From DASUPK01 sp036520315 (GTDB lineage Bacteria > Actinomycetota > Thermoleophilia > Solirubrobacterales > 70-9), in assembly GCA_036520315.1 (NCBI GenBank), contig DATDJZ010000036.1:1-12892 (forward strand): a stretch of DNA of 12,892 bases. Direction: 5' to 3'. Below the pieces are notes generated by a model that was not told where the DNA came from, searched no databases, and saw nothing but the letters and a program-made list of their open reading frames with translations. A program made the position numbers and the translations under genes. Of the stretch, positions 11,991 to 12,892 are shown in pieces. Position 1 is the stretch's first letter. Each line of letters starts with the position of its first letter.

Positions 11991-12892
11991 ATCCTCGAGC
12001 GGGTCTTCCGCGAAGAGTGGGGCCGCGTCCTCGCCAACCTGATCGGCTTCCTCGGCGACTTCGACCTCGCCGAGGAGGCCGCTCAGGAGGCCTTCGCGAT
12101 CGCCGCCGAGCGCTGGCCGCGCGACGGGACACCTGACAACCCGCGCGCCTGGCTGGTGACGACGGGCCGCAACCGCGCGATCGACCGGATCCGACGCAAC
12201 CGCACCCTCGCCGAGAAAACCAAGCTGCTCGACCTGCCGGTCGCCACGGAAGATGAGATGGAAGAGACCACGATCCCCGACGAGCGGCTCGAGCTCCTCT
12301 TCACCTGCTGCCACCCGGCCCTCCCGTTGGAGGGCCAGGTGGCGTTGACGCTGCGGACGCTCGGCGGCCTCACCACCGACGAGATCGCTCGGGACTTCCT
12401 GGTCCCGCGCGAGACGATGGCCAAGCGCCTGGTTCGCGCGAAGCGCAAGATCGCCGAGGCCGGCATTCCGTTTCGCGTCCCCCCGGCCCACCTGCTGCCC
12501 GACCGCCTCGCCGCGGTACTCGGCGTCATCTATCTGATCTTCAACGAGGGCTATGGCGGGCGCGGCGATCTCGCCGACGAGGCGATCCGGCTGGGGCGCG
12601 CCCTGGTCGAGTTGATGCCGGACGAGCCGGAAGTCCAAGGGCTGCTCGCGCTGATGTTGGTGAACGACGCCCGTCGAGACGCCCGGTTCGCCGAGGGGGA
12701 GCTTGTCCTGCTGCGGGACCAGGATCGATCCCTCTGGAAGGCCGATCGGATCGCCGAGGCGAAGGCCGTCACAGACCGTGCCCTCGCACTCGGCGGGCGC
12801 GGGCCCTACGTCCTGCAGGCCGCCATCGCCGTCCTCCACACCGAGGACCCGCAGGACTGGCCGCAGATCGCCGCCCTCTACGGCGAGCTCGG
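11991..12892 (+). CDS. ECF42-like RNA polymerase sigma factor with C-terminal extension, 3' end outside window
   Basis: The frame encodes about 300 residues before the window ends. Region 2 spans VFREEWGRVLANLIGFLGDFDLAEEAAQEAF to NPRAWLVTTGRNRAIDRIRR. Region 4 spans VALTLRTLGGLTTDEIARDF to VPRETMAKRLVRAKRKI. The FTCCHPALP segment and the LAAVLGVIYLIFNEGY motif after region 4 mark the ECF42 type, followed by a helical, TPR-like extension (DUF6596 type) that continues past the edge. Such sigma factors lack a cognate anti-sigma and are thought to be controlled through the extension. The 5' end is odd: between the in-frame stop at 11916-11918 and the GTG near 12156, deep inside region 2, there is no ATG, GTG or TTG. 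ATC 11991 has AAGGAG eight bases upstream and gives the expected N-terminus (ILERVFREEWGR). A sequencing error is the alternative. Confidence 0.88.
   Translation, partial: MLERVFREEWGRVLANLIGFLGDFDLAEEAAQEAFAIAAERWPRDGTPDNPRAWLVTTGRNRAIDRIRRNRTLAEKTKLLDLPVATEDEMEETTIPDERLELLFTCCHPALPLEGQVALTLRTLGGLTTDEIARDFLVPRETMAKRLVRAKRKIAEAGIPFRVPPAHLLPDRLAAVLGVIYLIFNEGYGGRGDLADEAIRLGRALVELMPDEPEVQGLLALMLVNDARRDARFAEGELVLLRDQDRSLWKADRIAEAKAVTDRALALGGRGPYVLQAAIAVLHTEDPQDWPQIAALYGEL

Noticed and set aside
11974..11996. Programmed -1 frameshifting that would fuse YciI to the sigma factor
   Set aside because: There is no slippery heptamer before the TAG, and an AAGGAG site followed by ATC at the right distance explains the junction more simply.
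1..12892. Mobile elements, CRISPR arrays, tRNA or rRNA genes, phage attachment sites
   Set aside because: No transposase or integrase motifs, no regularly spaced repeats and no tRNA-like cloverleaf were seen; the base composition looks even across the window.

Overview
The window is a stretch of very GC-rich bacterial DNA with tightly packed genes, repeated ATGA/GTGA/TTGA stop-start overlaps, GTG and TTG starts, two genes that seem to use even rarer start codons, and possible leaderless starts. With an ECF42-type sigma factor next to a DGPF protein, a DUF5996 protein, a Yx(F/W)xxD lipoprotein and an HTH-Mop regulator, this points to an actinobacterium (Actinomycetota), perhaps a Solirubrobacterales/Thermoleophilia relative. 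The lineage is inferred from style and gene content only.

About three quarters of the window (1-9922) is one molybdenum locus in three blocks. Block A (plus, 1-3582) holds the end of a MocA-like cytidylyltransferase, a CoxD-like MoxR AAA+ ATPase, an XdhC maturation factor, an unrecognised 63-residue protein and moaA. The first three are typical of genes that mature xanthine dehydrogenase/CO dehydrogenase-family enzymes, so such an enzyme is probably encoded just upstream. Block B (minus, 6651-3583) holds a small HTH-Mop regulator followed by modA, modB and modC, the high-affinity molybdate ABC importer. Block C (plus, 6778-9922) holds a free Mop molybdate-binding protein, moeA, a moaD-moaE fusion (moaX type), moaC and mogA. 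Blocks B and C diverge from a 126-base control region; blocks A and B meet tail to tail with no base between the stop codons.

Together the genes import molybdate (ModABC), buffer and sense it (Mop, HTH-Mop), make molybdopterin from GTP (MoaA, MoaC, MoaD-MoaE), insert Mo (MogA, MoeA), convert Moco to the cytosine dinucleotide form (MocA) and help load it into a hydroxylase (XdhC, CoxD-like ATPase). A MoaD-activating enzyme (MoeB/MoeZ) and the enzyme itself are not in view. Two near-identical partial palindromes, one in the divergent control region and one abutting the modA start codon, are candidate operators for the HTH-Mop protein.

The remainder (9923-12892) is unrelated accessory content: a small lipoprotein with YxFxxD repeats, a strong UUCG-capped hairpin, a DUF5996 protein, and a YciI/DGPF protein followed by an ECF42-like sigma factor that runs off the window end. 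The YciI gene has an ECF-like promoter (TGTCCA-N17-CGTC) that could be the target of the neighbouring sigma factor. The sigma gene has no ATG, GTG or TTG start; an ATC codon sits at ideal distance from an AAGGAG ribosome binding site.

No tRNA, rRNA, CRISPR array, insertion sequence or attachment site was seen, and no gene-free stretch exceeds about 130 bases.
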